DNA of 26,310 bases from a virus. The position numbers and the translations under genes were made by a program. The number at the start of each line of letters is the position of its first letter. Position 1 is the first letter of the stretch. The DNA is taken from IMG/VR virus record IMGVR_UViG_3300013004_000159, positions 1-26,310 of that record; one strand, 5' to 3'. The notes under the pieces were generated by a model that had not been told where the DNA came from, did not search any database, and worked only from the letters and a program-made list of their open reading frames with translations. Shown piece by piece: positions 1 to 8,758 of the stretch.

Positions 1-1
1 T

Positions 2-172
2 GTTCACGGTGGATTAACTGCTAAAGTTAGTAATCCTAAAGCTAGAAAGTCATTTGCTGCTCGCCACCAGTGCCATTTAAAGAAAGATAAAACTAAAGCT
101 GGGTATTGGGCTTGTAGAATTAATAAATACGGTCACTTATGGGGCGGAAAAACTTATCCGGGATTCTGGTAA
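2..172 (+). CDS. Unknown protein, C-terminal part (start lies outside the window)
   Basis: An open frame runs from the window edge to TAA at 170-172 and gives 56 codons. The peptide is basic and aromatic, with the stretch ARHQC followed about 14 residues later by GYWACR, then YGHLWGGK and a C-terminal PGFW. The paired Cys with His and Lys suggests a small compact, perhaps metal-binding, domain. From memory, similar C-terminal segments (KARKSF, RHxC, KDKTKxGYWxCR) occur in uncharacterised proteins of T4-like environmental phages. No function can be given, and the rest of the protein is not visible. It is followed after 19 bases by the next plus-strand gene. Confidence 0.6.
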   Translation, partial: VHGGLTAKVSNPKARKSFAARHQCHLKKDKTKAGYWACRINKYGHLWGGKTYPGFW

Positions 173-173
173 C

Positions 174-182
174 TAATATAAA
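174..182 (+). promoter_or_regulatory. Weak candidate late promoter (TAATATAAA)
   Basis: TAATATAAA lies 9 bases before the ATG at 192 and differs by one base from the TAATATATA element seen before many other genes here. The upstream A6/TTTT block is absent and the element overlaps the end of the spacer after the previous stop, so this is tentative. Confidence 0.3.
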
Positions 183-191
183 AATTAAACT

Positions 192-995
192 ATGAAACAC
201 TTAAAAACATATAAATTATTTGAATCTGAATTTTTTACAATCAGTGATGAGAGAAGAAAAAAACTAATTGATTATATAAATAGTAGTTTAGATGGCGCGG
301 ATATGGATTTTTCTTCTTGGATATATCAAAATATAATTCGAGGAAAAGAAGAACATACAGAACTTAATGATTTTATTCAAAAATTATCTCCTAATTGGAA
401 AAAAATACTTGATGAATACTTAGCTAAGTATAAAAGTGGAGTAATGAAAATTGGACAAGATGACCAAAATGAGTGGTTTGGTGTAAATTATAACTCAAGT
501 CTTAAACAAAAAGAAGTAATAGGTGATCAGGAGATAACAAAAAACTTTTATGTAACATTTGAGAAAAGCGAAGACAACCTGAAAAGATGGTTCAATGGAC
601 TCGAAACTCTTATAAGTGACTTTTACAAAGCTTGCACAGAAGGTGAATTAAAAAACTCGGCAATTTCTTTCAAATGTGGATATGATGCTAAACATTTTAT
701 AGAAGACAATGACCATCTAAAGTTTTATTGGTATAAAGATGATGATAAAAATAAAGTATTAGAAGTATATAATAATTGGTTGAAGAAAACTGGTATACAA
801 ACTAAGAAAAGAGCTTATGATTTTGGAATAGACACTGCAAAAGGTAGAGATAAAAATAGCTTTGGTCTAATGGTTGCAACTAAGGTGAATGACCAGTTTC
901 AAAAACTTAAATCACAGTATGGGAAAAAGTTTACATCGGAACAATATGCAGATTATATAATAGATATGTTAAACAAAACAAAGTTTAAAATATGA
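192..995 (+). CDS. Unknown protein with N-terminal head-targeting-like tag
   Basis: This is a 267-residue, Lys/Asp/Glu-rich soluble protein with no membrane segment and no motif I recognise. Its first residues, MKHLKTYKLFES, follow the same pattern as the N-termini of the proteins at 19193 and 19947 (MKHIRTFENY, MRFIRTFESY). The pattern resembles the T4 capsid targeting sequence (MKTYQEFIAEA in IPIII), so packaging into the head is a possible role; this is inference. The body contains several aromatic-rich stretches (about residues 160-200) and ends in an amphipathic segment with YADYIIDMLNKTKF. Its stop overlaps the next start in an ATGA, which suggests translational coupling. Confidence 0.75.
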   Translation: MKHLKTYKLFESEFFTISDERRKKLIDYINSSLDGADMDFSSWIYQNIIRGKEEHTELNDFIQKLSPNWKKILDEYLAKYKSGVMKIGQDDQNEWFGVNYNSSLKQKEVIGDQEITKNFYVTFEKSEDNLKRWFNGLETLISDFYKACTEGELKNSAISFKCGYDAKHFIEDNDHLKFYWYKDDDKNKVLEVYNNWLKKTGIQTKKRAYDFGIDTAKGRDKNSFGLMVATKVNDQFQKLKSQYGKKFTSEQYADYIIDMLNKTKFKI

Positions 996-1261
996 CACTT
1001 CCTTTTCAAGAAACTAAATTAAGTGATAATGAATTTATCAGAGTATTCAATCAAAATACTGATTCTGGTGAGTTTATGTGGCACCGTGATAGAGAAGATA
1101 GGATAATTGAATCCATTGAACCCACAGACTGGAAAATACAAATAGATAACGAATTACCAAAGGTAATAGAAGGTGAAGTATTTATACCAATGGGCGCTTA
1201 TCATAGGTTAATAAAAGGAAATGGTGACCTTAAGATAAGACTTCAAAAGTTGAGTAATTGA
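992..1261 (+). CDS. Small cupin-like phage protein
   Basis: This 89-residue protein contains FMWHRDREDRIIE near residues 28-40, then DWKIQIDNELP, GEVFIPMGAYHRLIKG and DLKIRLQKL. The order (WHRDxEDR, a QxDxxLP strand, a proline/glycine turn with xYHRxIKG, a final beta strand) is a single-domain beta-barrel pattern of the cupin kind. I recall it as a recurring uncharacterised family in T4-like phages. The two His-containing motifs could bind a metal, but no activity is established. The start overlaps the previous stop (ATGA), giving a two-gene unit. The 3' end overlaps the convergent minus-strand gene by 32 bases. Confidence 0.7.
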   Translation: MTLPFQETKLSDNEFIRVFNQNTDSGEFMWHRDREDRIIESIEPTDWKIQIDNELPKVIEGEVFIPMGAYHRLIKGNGDLKIRLQKLSN

Positions 1262-1436
1262 GTTCGTGATTAAACCTTTCACCGATATACTTGACAAGTT
1301 TAATACATTTCTCAAACTCATCTATTTGTTCTAATTCTTTTACCGTCTTTTGTAAATATTTCTTAGTATAGATTCTAAAATCATTTGTGTAAGGTTTATT
1401 TGACATACATCTGTCAAAAACTTCTAAGGCAATCAT
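1230..1436 (-). CDS. Small hypothetical protein downstream of gp47
   Basis: This 68-residue protein has no recognised domain. It is charged and mostly helical in appearance, with two Cys and a Tyr/Lys-rich centre (FRIYTKKYLQKTVKELEQ). Its ATG lies one base after the stop of the gp47-like gene, so the two are almost certainly translated from one mRNA. The 3' end overlaps the convergent cupin-like gene by 32 bases. The tight coupling supports a real gene. A role connected with recombination or replication is possible from position only. Confidence 0.6.
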   Translation of the reverse strand: MIALEVFDRCMSNKPYTNDFRIYTKKYLQKTVKELEQIDEFEKCIKLVKYIGERFNHELNYSTFEVLS

Positions 1437-1437
1437 A

Positions 1438-2559
1438 TTAATCTTTTTTGGAACTGTAATTCTCGTTATAAATTCTTATTATCTCATCAAACTCGGTTAA
1501 AATACCATTCTTAAACTTACTATTATCATATTGTTGTTTAAGAATATATTCCTTTATATAATCCTCGTAATCTAAGTTGATAGAAATATCTAAATTATCT
1601 TCATCTACTCCCTGAGATTCATTCAATTCTTCACCATCAACTAACTCTTTTGTGATATCATCGATATATTCAACCGAAGCAAAATTAGACTTTTCTAAAA
1701 GAATCTCTAACTTTCTTCTGAGTTTTCTATTATTAATCAACAAACTATTTGATATAGCAATATCAATATAATCTTTACTATCCTTTAATTTTTCCAACTC
1801 TTCAACATCATCTTCATTCACAACTCTTACTTTCTTAAAGACTGGTGAGTAGGTGTTAGGAATAAAATCAATTTCATCAGTGTCTAAGTCTAAAACAGTG
1901 ATACCTTTTTGGTCACCATAATCATTTCTATCCATTTGATAAAGTGAACCGATAAACATAAAATTATTGTTAATTTGACGAATATGAATGTGACCAGAGA
2001 AGACATTTTTATATCCGGAAAAATTCTCAACATCTATCTTATCAGCATTTCTGTGAGCAACAGAGTTTAAGTGCATACGACAACCATTTAAATCTGAGTG
2101 ACAAAATAAATAATCACCTGGATTCGATGTTATTTCATTAATCATATCTACTCTTTTCTCAACCCACGGCATTAAAACTAATTTCTGACCACCAACATTT
2201 AATGAGGTGGTAGACTCATAAATCGTAATATTCTGATTTATATAACCATAAAGTCTAACTGAGTTAACTTCATTAGAACCTTTATTCCAAAGGTCGTGAT
2301 TACCAACCATAATATGCATTGGTATAATATCTGATAATTCTTTTAGAATTTTCTCAACTTTATTTAACACGATAATAGGTAAACTTGTTCTATTATCGAA
2401 AAGGTCTCCTAAGTGTATCAGAATATCACCTTCTTTAGCATTTTCCTTTAAGTAAGGAATAACAAACTCGTAAAATGTAGACTCCATCATATTTAGCCAC
2501 TTATCTAAATTATTTAGATAAACTCCAAAATGAGTATCTGTAATCATAAAAACTTTCAT
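1438..2559 (-). CDS. Recombination endonuclease subunit gp47 (Mre11/SbcD-type nuclease)
   Basis: This 373-residue protein is a calcineurin-like metallophosphoesterase. Metal-binding motifs are in the expected order: DTHFG at 8-12 (D8, H10), HLGD ending at D52, GNHD at 86-89, a catalytic-site CHSD around H154, and GHIH at 189-192. Such proteins pair with a Rad50/SbcC-like ATPase (T4 gp46) and process DNA ends for recombination-dependent replication; in T4 the complex also takes part in host DNA breakdown. The length is close to T4 gp47. The acidic C-terminal region (residues about 240-373) would carry the partner-binding part. The gp46 partner is not in this window. No TAATATATA element precedes it, consistent with early or middle rather than late expression. 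Confidence 0.93.
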   Translation of the reverse strand: MKVFMITDTHFGVYLNNLDKWLNMMESTFYEFVIPYLKENAKEGDILIHLGDLFDNRTSLPIIVLNKVEKILKELSDIIPMHIMVGNHDLWNKGSNEVNSVRLYGYINQNITIYESTTSLNVGGQKLVLMPWVEKRVDMINEITSNPGDYLFCHSDLNGCRMHLNSVAHRNADKIDVENFSGYKNVFSGHIHIRQINNNFMFIGSLYQMDRNDYGDQKGITVLDLDTDEIDFIPNTYSPVFKKVRVVNEDDVEELEKLKDSKDYIDIAISNSLLINNRKLRRKLEILLEKSNFASVEYIDDITKELVDGEELNESQGVDEDNLDISINLDYEDYIKEYILKQQYDNSKFKNGILTEFDEIIRIYNENYSSKKD

Positions 2560-2607
2560 TATATTGAAATTTTTCTTTTTATATCGATATTTTTAGTTAT
2601 AGTTTAG

Positions 2608-2637
2608 AAAAAAATCACTTTTCATAACTAATATATA
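2608..2637 (+). promoter_or_regulatory. Strong candidate late promoter for tail tube gene
   Basis: Six or more A, then TCAC and TTTT (to 2622), six variable bases, then TAATATATA at 2629-2637. The layout and bases match the element at 23147-23175 exactly outside the six-base spacer. The ATG is 85 bases downstream, leaving an unusually long A/T-rich leader. Confidence 0.65.
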
Positions 2638-2722
2638 CAATAAACTAGATAGAGACAAATTAGAATAAAATATATAATTTATAATTTGTCAAACAAGTTA
2701 AAGAAAAAATAATAAAAATAAG

Positions 2723-3352
2723 ATGCCATTACCACATTTTACCACAGTAACAACCAATAAAACACCAGGTGGACCAGGTACGTTTCCGGATGAAGTAGTA
2801 TACTTGAACCTTTTTGAGATTACCTTCATCTTACCAACATTGTTGACAGCTCAACTTAGAGATCCATTTTTGTTACTACAAAACGCGACAAAAATTGACT
2901 TAAACTTAACTGAGTTTGACGTTGCTGCTAAAACACAAAGATTTAAGTATTCAACAAGAATGTTTATGACTTCACCTACAAAAACAGACGGAACATTATC
3001 TATTCCGATTCAGGTGAATGTTAATAACCAGGGTTCTATGGAAACTTGGAATACATTAAAAGCTTGGTACGATTTAGTATTCAACTCTCAAAACGGTGCT
3101 CTTCACTACAAAAGTGATATCATCGGTACAATCATCGTTAACCAACACGATAAAAAAGGTATCGTTTTAAGACGTGTTACTTTCCAAAACGTACAAATCA
3201 CTAAACTTGGTGGTTACTCACTTGACTGGTCTTCTAACAACATCATTGAAAACGTACCAGCTGACTTCGTTTATGATTACTTCATTGATGAGTACATTGA
3301 CCAAGGAAATGGTATCATTCCTCAACTTGTTTCTGGATATACTTTAGATTAA
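2723..3352 (+). CDS. Tail tube protein, gp19-like
   Basis: This 209-residue protein has the look of a T4-type tail tube subunit: a mostly beta protein of near-standard length for the family, without membrane segments. It opens with a flexible Thr/Pro/Gly-rich N-terminus, continues with an LFEITFILP strand, and carries the ISIPIQV-like strand (LSIPIQVNVNNQG) and a C-terminal GYSLDWSSNN segment. The subunits would form stacked hexameric rings inside the sheath. The second half of the gene uses many C-ending codons (AAC, TTC, ATC, TAC, CAC, GAC) despite the very AT-rich genome, a sign of high expression. A strong candidate late promoter precedes it and a terminator follows. In T4 the tube gene follows the sheath gene; here it is separate and on the opposite strand. 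Confidence 0.75.
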   Translation: MPLPHFTTVTTNKTPGGPGTFPDEVVYLNLFEITFILPTLLTAQLRDPFLLLQNATKIDLNLTEFDVAAKTQRFKYSTRMFMTSPTKTDGTLSIPIQVNVNNQGSMETWNTLKAWYDLVFNSQNGALHYKSDIIGTIIVNQHDKKGIVLRRVTFQNVQITKLGGYSLDWSSNNIIENVPADFVYDYFIDEYIDQGNGIIPQLVSGYTLD

Positions 3353-3371
3353 TAATTAAATTATATAACAT

Positions 3372-3401
3372 AAAAAAAACCACCAATTTGGTGGTTTTTT
3401 T
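3372..3401. terminator. Bidirectional rho-independent terminator
   Basis: CCACC at 3380-3384 pairs with GGTGG at 3390-3394 around a short AATTT loop. The stem is flanked by a run of A on the left and a run of T on the right, so it can end transcription of the tail tube (+) and of the convergent hub assembly unit (-). Confidence 0.85.
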
Positions 3402-3426
3402 ATTTTCAAATAGTTTATGATTTATT

Positions 3427-3681
3427 TTAGAAGCTTGGCATACTGAAGTTTCCAACATTAGAAGCATTTCTCATCATTGAACCAGTATCATAGTTTGGCA
3501 TAGATTTAGATTGTTCACCTTCTTGTTTCTTTCTTTCTTTATCTTCCTCTTCAACAATCTCATTGACCAATTTGATGTTTTCCTCAAACATCCAGAATGG
3601 CCACAAGTCCATAGATTCTTCCCTAAGATGAAAGTGCTTTTGAAGTAACAATTTATTCTTTAATATATGCTTCAAAGGCAT
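3427..3681 (-). CDS. Small protein overlapping the gp26-like gene; possible hub assembly partner
   Basis: The longest open frame could begin at 3753, but that start lies 98 bases inside the upstream gene. The ATG at 3681 gives an 84-residue product with a 29-base overlap and is the better choice; an ATG at 3612 (61 residues) is also possible. The peptide has a helical segment with LLLQKHFHLREES, then DLWPFWMFEENIKLVNEI, an acidic-basic helix, and a Ser/Met/Asn-rich tail ending in NVGNFSMPSF. By position it sits where T4-like phages often have a second small hub assembly factor. That is inference from context; the sequence itself was not recognised with certainty. Confidence 0.55.
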   Translation of the reverse strand: MPLKHILKNKLLLQKHFHLREESMDLWPFWMFEENIKLVNEIVEEEDKERKKQEGEQSKSMPNYDTGSMMRNASNVGNFSMPSF

Positions 3682-4609
3682 CGTGAATAACGAAAATACC
3701 TGATGCTCCGGTGGGAAATTGCATATCTGTGCGGACCTCCTCACCACACTCACATGTTTTCTTCAATTCTTTGATACCAAATGTCATTTTACTCACAGCT
3801 GAATTTAGAAACTGAAAAGAGATGTCATCCATTTCTTCAAATTCTTTTACCTTAGCCTTAATCCCATCATAAGTGATAGAACTTCTACCAGGCATCAAGA
3901 AAGGAATAATTTTTAAGAAAGCTAAATTTGGTGTTCGCTTCTCGTTATTTTCTTTAATGATATAATCTGTAAAAGCTTTCTGAAGACCAATGTTTGGTGG
4001 AGTCAATTCAAAGAATTTACCATTTACTGTCTTAAAATTATAACACTTAGTAGAAAGGTTAAAGTATCTCTCTAACTTTTCATCGATTTCATGTGTCACA
4101 AAGTTCTTTCTTCCTAATTCAACTCCAAGATCTTGACCACAAGTACATTTTGTATTCACAACAAGAGAATTACCTTGTTGGAAAGTAAGTTCTCTGATTA
4201 AGAAAATAAGAAATAGTCTATCCTGGTCTTTAATCTCCAAGTATGAACCCATTTTACCATCAGGATATTTAATTCTTACACAAGCCTGCATCATATCATT
4301 CATTTTTTCAATGATATCATAGAAGTTATTATCATCAACCATTGAATAAGCCTGAATCTCTCTAACTTGAGCCGGTCTAACCATAAAAAGTGCACCTGTA
4401 GGATAAAACTCACCACAAGGAAGTTCTCTTACATCCATATTAAAGAATTGTAGGTCAGTAGTTCTATTAGACTCTACTGCTGGTGTTACAAAAGGAATAT
4501 CCGAACTTATAGAGGCAGCCTCTGCTTGTTTTTTTCCTGTTTCTAAATCACTAAGGTGTCTTTTTAGGTAATCTTCTTCCGACATCTCTTGTTTCTTATT
4601 CTCTGACAT
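3653..4609 (-). CDS. Baseplate hub assembly protein, gp26-like (T4_baseplate family)
   Basis: This 318-residue protein has a charged N-terminus rich in Glu/Lys, then FFNMDVRELPCGEFYPTG. A helical region follows with YDIIEKMNDMMQACV and a DRLFLIFLIRELTF segment, two CxCG motifs (KCTCGQD near residue 150 and TCECGEE near residue 290), and a closing FVIHDAFEAYIKE. The LP..YP start, Asp-Arg helix and paired CxCG motifs fit the T4 gp26 baseplate hub assembly family, and the Cys pairs may bind zinc. It is longer than T4 gp26 (about 208 residues). It has its own candidate late promoter 22 bases upstream and overlaps the small gene downstream. Family call is from remembered patterns. Confidence 0.6.
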   Translation of the reverse strand: MSENKKQEMSEEDYLKRHLSDLETGKKQAEAASISSDIPFVTPAVESNRTTDLQFFNMDVRELPCGEFYPTGALFMVRPAQVREIQAYSMVDDNNFYDIIEKMNDMMQACVRIKYPDGKMGSYLEIKDQDRLFLIFLIRELTFQQGNSLVVNTKCTCGQDLGVELGRKNFVTHEIDEKLERYFNLSTKCYNFKTVNGKFFELTPPNIGLQKAFTDYIIKENNEKRTPNLAFLKIIPFLMPGRSSITYDGIKAKVKEFEEMDDISFQFLNSAVSKMTFGIKELKKTCECGEEVRTDMQFPTGASGIFVIHDAFEAYIKE

Positions 4610-4630
4610 AATAATTTTTATTATTTTTTT

Positions 4631-4639
4631 TATATATTA
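4631..4639 (-). promoter_or_regulatory. Candidate late promoter for gp26-like gene
   Basis: TAATATATA on the minus strand, 21 bases before the ATG at 4609 and directly after the terminator of the upstream sheath gene. The sequence ATACTTTATC precedes it; the full upstream A6/TTTT block is not present. Confidence 0.55.
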
Positions 4640-4698
4640 GATAAAGTATCTCCTCTATTATAAAATAATTTTGATTATAAGTTTAGTTCAAAATAAAA

Positions 4699-4720
4699 AA
4701 ACCCTCAAATTTGAGGGTTT
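4699..4720 (-). terminator. Rho-independent terminator of sheath gene
   Basis: A perfect 22-base palindrome with an AACCCTCAAA stem arm, followed in the minus direction by a T run (A run at 4695-4700 on plus). It lies 18 bases past the sheath stop and before the next minus-strand promoter. Confidence 0.85.
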
Positions 4721-4738
4721 TCTTTAATTTTATTAGTT

Positions 4739-7700
4739 TTATGAGTTGATGAATCCACCAGCACTAATTGCTCCTGTTCTAAGTATTGTAATATTGTTAA
4801 CAATAATACCCATACCTTTGATTGGTTCAACATATGTGTCAAGTACACCAATTTGATTATCAATAATCTCAGGTGTGTTGTTTTCATCATCCATCTTATT
4901 GAAGTAGTTATATAAACCATTTCTACCCACATAAGTTTCACAGATAACGTCTGCTCTTAACTTAATTTCAGCTCTTATGTCTGGTGTGTTAAATTTCCAT
5001 TGGAAGTCTAACAACATTCTTGATAATTCTCTTTCAAGTTCAATCAACACCTCTCTTACGTGGATGTAAGAAAGAGCAGATCTATAAAGAGTTTGACCTG
5101 TATTTTCAGTTTCAATAGCGTATCCTCTATTTCTCTTGAACACTAATGGGTTCATTTGAGCTTGATTTAGATATTCTATATCACTTGGTGTGAACATCAT
5201 CTCTAAGTCGGTAATACCAGTAATTCTACCATTTGTAACACCCGCTGCGATTGTCCACGGTGTAACGTTACCAACATTCGATACGTGTTTTCTCATATAT
5301 GTTGTTGCAACATATGATGAAGGAGGAAATTCAACTGGACGACCATTATCATTCACTATAACATAAGGTGTGAAGTAACCAACACAAGTAGAACCTGCTC
5401 CGTCACCGAATGAGTAAAGGAATGCTGGACTACTTTCTGGGTCACCACCTTTAGCTACATATTCTAATTGTAACACACCTTCTGTGTTTACAAAGCTTGG
5501 TGATGATGAGTTCTTAAATTGTCTTAAAGAAGGCATGTTCAAGAAACCAAATGAATCTAATCTTTCACCACAAATATCAACTAATTGTTGTTTTGATTTC
5601 TCAGTCAATCCAAGACCAAATGAGTCAATTAAATATCTATAGTCAATTGCTTCTTTGTTTGTGATTGCCTTAAATAATGGTGTACCTTTAGCAACAAGAT
5701 TTAATATTGTATTTTGTCTAGTTTCAGTACCATCTGGTAAAGATGATTGTCTAATTCTAAATCCTTTAAGTGAAAGTGCCTTATATGTGTTTGCATATTG
5801 GTCAATTCCAACAAATCTTGTAGTTTGTAAATCACCGGCAAAATTAGTAATAGCGATTGGTCCATCACAAGTAATTTCTGTAAGGTCTGTGTTACCAGCA
5901 TATTGTCTCTTACTTAGAATTCTTGTGTATCTTCTTGGTGCTTCACCAACTTCTAACGCTGTTGCATCGTAGCTAGCTTCTAAGAAGTCACCTACTCTTA
6001 CTTCAGTGTAACGAGCCGCGTCTATTAAACACTTATTAGCCGTTTGTACATAACCAGCAGGAACTTCAATTTCTATAGTTTGCTTAAAGTTAGTTTTTTC
6101 AGACTGAATATAGAATGTGTTGTTTGCTTCTATTTCAACATCAACATCAGCATCTAATGATGAATCTTTAAATTCAACACTTAGAACACCATTTGAGTCT
6201 AAGAACATTCTTAAATAATGTTTAGTTAAATAATCATTTACTAAATTAACATCAGTTAAGTATTCATAAGCAACTTCTTCATTTACTTGATAAGCGTAGT
6301 AAGTAGAACCAACGAATCCAAGTGCGTTTGCTAAAGCGTTTGCTGATTGTAAAGGATTTACAGCGTTTTGTACGATAGTAAATGCTCCCTTATTTTCAGC
6401 AGACGTAGGGAATTGAATCTTCTCTTGAACTTGTAACTCGATTTCATCATCAAAGTTTGCAACAGTTGACTGGAATACGATGTAATCATAACCAGCGTAT
6501 GAAGATGTTGCTGTAGTTGCTACTTCACCATCGATGAAAGTAACGTTTACAGTATCACCCAAGACAGCATTTTGTGTACCATCAGACATAACATAAAGTC
6601 TGTTATCAAAGAAGAAATCTCTACTATTGATGTTACCATCAAAATATCTTGTATAGAATTTAGAGTATTTAGCAACAACTCCAATTCCACCAGGTGATGT
6701 AACAGCGACAGTGTCTTTTGTAATAACACCATCTGTTCCTAATAAGAACTCATTATCTTCTGTATATAATACAAAGTATCCTTTTTTGATATCTTGTAAT
6801 TGTGTAGATGTTAATTTAGTATCAAGTAAGAATGATTTGTTTTGTGTAGTACTTGATACAATGTCACTAATCTCCATATTAGATAAAGAAGCTTTCTGAT
6901 ATGAAGCAGATGGTCCTAAAACCATAGTCATTTTAGCCTTATTAGGACCATCGATTAAAGCTGTTAATCTTCTAAACATCTTAAATCTTCTGTACTGTTC
7001 GTAGTTAGAAACTTTAGAAACAGTATTAGTACCAGTAAACTCAAACTTAAGAACACCAGTAGAAGGTTCAGTAATGTAATAATCATCACCAGACATAGTA
7101 CCAAACGTGTAATCCTTAAATCCTTGTGTTGTTACAGAGACATCATCAACCGAAAGACCACCAAGACTAACGAAAGCTCCTTGATAAACATCAAATGTTA
7201 AGTAACCTAAAACGATATCATTTAATCCAACTGATGGATTTGTATCTTTTGTCAAACTATTAACACTCAAAATCTCACCAGTTGAGTCAATAATGAATGC
7301 TGACGTATATGATGCAGTAGCGTTATTTACTGGATAATCAGATGCACTTATCAAAAGTGACGTAGTAGCTGTAACAGGAACGTAAGTATCATCAATTACA
7401 GCAAATCCATTTCCACCAGGTACGTTATAAGTAACTGTCAATGATTGTGTACTTGTAGTAAGTGAACCTTTTGTAACGTTATAAACAGCACCCTCAGCGA
7501 ACCAAGCAGTTCTGTTATTACCGTTATAAACAATTCCACTTGTTAATGGAGAACCACCACTTGAATCTGGACCAAAAGCTCCATTAGAAAATGCGTGGTC
7601 ATCTTGACTTATATAAGAGAATGTTCCAATATATGGATCAACTCCCAACATAGCTGTAACGTTACCCGGTAAGTCAAGAGGTGTATTTACAATCTCGACA

Positions 7701-8698
7701 GACTCAGCAATTGTTTCTTTATAAGATAAGAAATCAATAGCTGTTTCTTCCTGACCTACTAAAGTATTTCCCAAAAGGTCAACAAGACCAGTATAGAAGT
7801 CCTTTTCAACTAAGTCGTTGTTAAATGCACAGAATAAACCAGTTCTGTCAGTATCTCTGTTTACTGTAGTTTCAATAAATATATTTCTACCATTCAAATC
7901 TCTAAAATAAGGGATTAATGAAAGACCTTCATAATATGCTAAAAGTGTAACGTTTCTATCGTTAGCGAAATTTCTGATTTGCTCTTTTCTAAGACCTGAA
8001 GCGTTAAAGTAAGCACTCCATCTTGGATCCACAGCTAATTGTTGATAGTTTGACCAATCACCACCAACTACCACAACGTCTACTAAATAGTCAGACGCGA
8101 AGTCATTCTTATTAACGTAAGGAGGCATCTTTTCAACAGAACCATACCATTCAAGTAATGTTCTGTCAAAGCCAGTAACTGATGATTTAAAGATAAACAC
8201 AGTAATATTTCTATCAGAAAGGTTTGTTATGTTAAAAGCTCTTTCTGTATAACCAGTGTTATTCTTAGTCAAATTGATGAAAGATTCAGTATCTCTCTTC
8301 CAGAAACCAGTTGTATCAAAAAATCTTCTATATGCACCTAATCTTTCGATATCATTCATATATCCAGCAGAAGTAGATAAAGACTGATACTCGATAGTGT
8401 CAAGATTGTCGTCGGTTACTAAAAGATTCATCGCGAAAATTGGCGATGTTTCTAACATCTTAGTAATTGTTCTGTGAAAGAAAGAACCTTTTCTTTCTAA
8501 TCCTCTATCAAGTTGTCCAAATATTGCTTCTAATTCACCAGTAGTTGTAATTCTAATTGGTGTATTAACTGGCCCTTTTTTAGAAACCCCAATTACAAGG
8601 TTGGTAATACCTTCTTGTATAGGGCTCGTGATTACGGATTGGTCAAATTCTTCTATGAAGATTCCTGGTCTTTTGTATTTTCCAATTTGAATAGCCAT
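4739..8698 (-). CDS. Tail sheath protein, gp18-like, unusually large
   Basis: This 1319-residue protein has the N-terminal region of contractile sheath proteins (YKRPGIFIEEFDQS, then ITNLVIGVSKKGPVNTP and FGQLDRG). It also has a typical sheath C-terminal domain with an MFTPSDIEYLNQAQMNPLVF-like stretch, RGYAIETENTGQT, an IHVREVLIELERELSRML helix, DFQWKFNTPDIRAEI and ITILRTGAISAGGFINS. The sheath surrounds the tube and contracts to drive injection. T4 gp18 has 659 residues, so about 600 extra residues lie in the middle (roughly residues 350-1050). These are Thr/Ser/Val/Gly-rich and beta-like, as expected for surface domains. A terminator follows and a TATATA promoter candidate precedes it. Confidence 0.9.
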   Translation of the reverse strand: MAIQIGKYKRPGIFIEEFDQSVITSPIQEGITNLVIGVSKKGPVNTPIRITTTGELEAIFGQLDRGLERKGSFFHRTITKMLETSPIFAMNLLVTDDNLDTIEYQSLSTSAGYMNDIERLGAYRRFFDTTGFWKRDTESFINLTKNNTGYTERAFNITNLSDRNITVFIFKSSVTGFDRTLLEWYGSVEKMPPYVNKNDFASDYLVDVVVVGGDWSNYQQLAVDPRWSAYFNASGLRKEQIRNFANDRNVTLLAYYEGLSLIPYFRDLNGRNIFIETTVNRDTDRTGLFCAFNNDLVEKDFYTGLVDLLGNTLVGQEETAIDFLSYKETIAESVEIVNTPLDLPGNVTAMLGVDPYIGTFSYISQDDHAFSNGAFGPDSSGGSPLTSGIVYNGNNRTAWFAEGAVYNVTKGSLTTSTQSLTVTYNVPGGNGFAVIDDTYVPVTATTSLLISASDYPVNNATASYTSAFIIDSTGEILSVNSLTKDTNPSVGLNDIVLGYLTFDVYQGAFVSLGGLSVDDVSVTTQGFKDYTFGTMSGDDYYITEPSTGVLKFEFTGTNTVSKVSNYEQYRRFKMFRRLTALIDGPNKAKMTMVLGPSASYQKASLSNMEISDIVSSTTQNKSFLLDTKLTSTQLQDIKKGYFVLYTEDNEFLLGTDGVITKDTVAVTSPGGIGVVAKYSKFYTRYFDGNINSRDFFFDNRLYVMSDGTQNAVLGDTVNVTFIDGEVATTATSSYAGYDYIVFQSTVANFDDEIELQVQEKIQFPTSAENKGAFTIVQNAVNPLQSANALANALGFVGSTYYAYQVNEEVAYEYLTDVNLVNDYLTKHYLRMFLDSNGVLSVEFKDSSLDADVDVEIEANNTFYIQSEKTNFKQTIEIEVPAGYVQTANKCLIDAARYTEVRVGDFLEASYDATALEVGEAPRRYTRILSKRQYAGNTDLTEITCDGPIAITNFAGDLQTTRFVGIDQYANTYKALSLKGFRIRQSSLPDGTETRQNTILNLVAKGTPLFKAITNKEAIDYRYLIDSFGLGLTEKSKQQLVDICGERLDSFGFLNMPSLRQFKNSSSPSFVNTEGVLQLEYVAKGGDPESSPAFLYSFGDGAGSTCVGYFTPYVIVNDNGRPVEFPPSSYVATTYMRKHVSNVGNVTPWTIAAGVTNGRITGITDLEMMFTPSDIEYLNQAQMNPLVFKRNRGYAIETENTGQTLYRSALSYIHVREVLIELERELSRMLLDFQWKFNTPDIRAEIKLRADVICETYVGRNGLYNYFNKMDDENNTPEIIDNQIGVLDTYVEPIKGMGIIVNNITILRTGAISAGGFINS

Positions 8699-8727
8699 AT
8701 TATTTTATATTTTTTTTTATTTTAATG

Positions 8728-8757
8728 TATATATAAAAAACAAAAAACGACATTTTT
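8728..8757 (-). promoter_or_regulatory. Candidate late promoter for sheath gene
   Basis: On the minus strand: six A and T (8751-8757), then GTCG, T-rich bases, and TTATATATA at 8728-8736, 29 bases before the sheath ATG. The arrangement is that of the strong element at 2608-2637 but with about two extra bases between the blocks. It partly overlaps the end of the upstream 187-residue gene. Confidence 0.5.
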
Positions 8758-8758
8758 T

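Noticed and set aside
3653-3753. Programmed frameshift joining the gp26-like gene to the small overlapping frame
   Set aside because: The shift needed is +1 (or -2), no classic slippery heptamer is seen in the overlap, and a good internal ATG at 3681 explains separate translation.
4705-4941. Minus-strand frame of 78 codons inside the end of the sheath gene
   Set aside because: It is an out-of-phase shadow of the sheath coding sequence and passes through the terminator hairpin.
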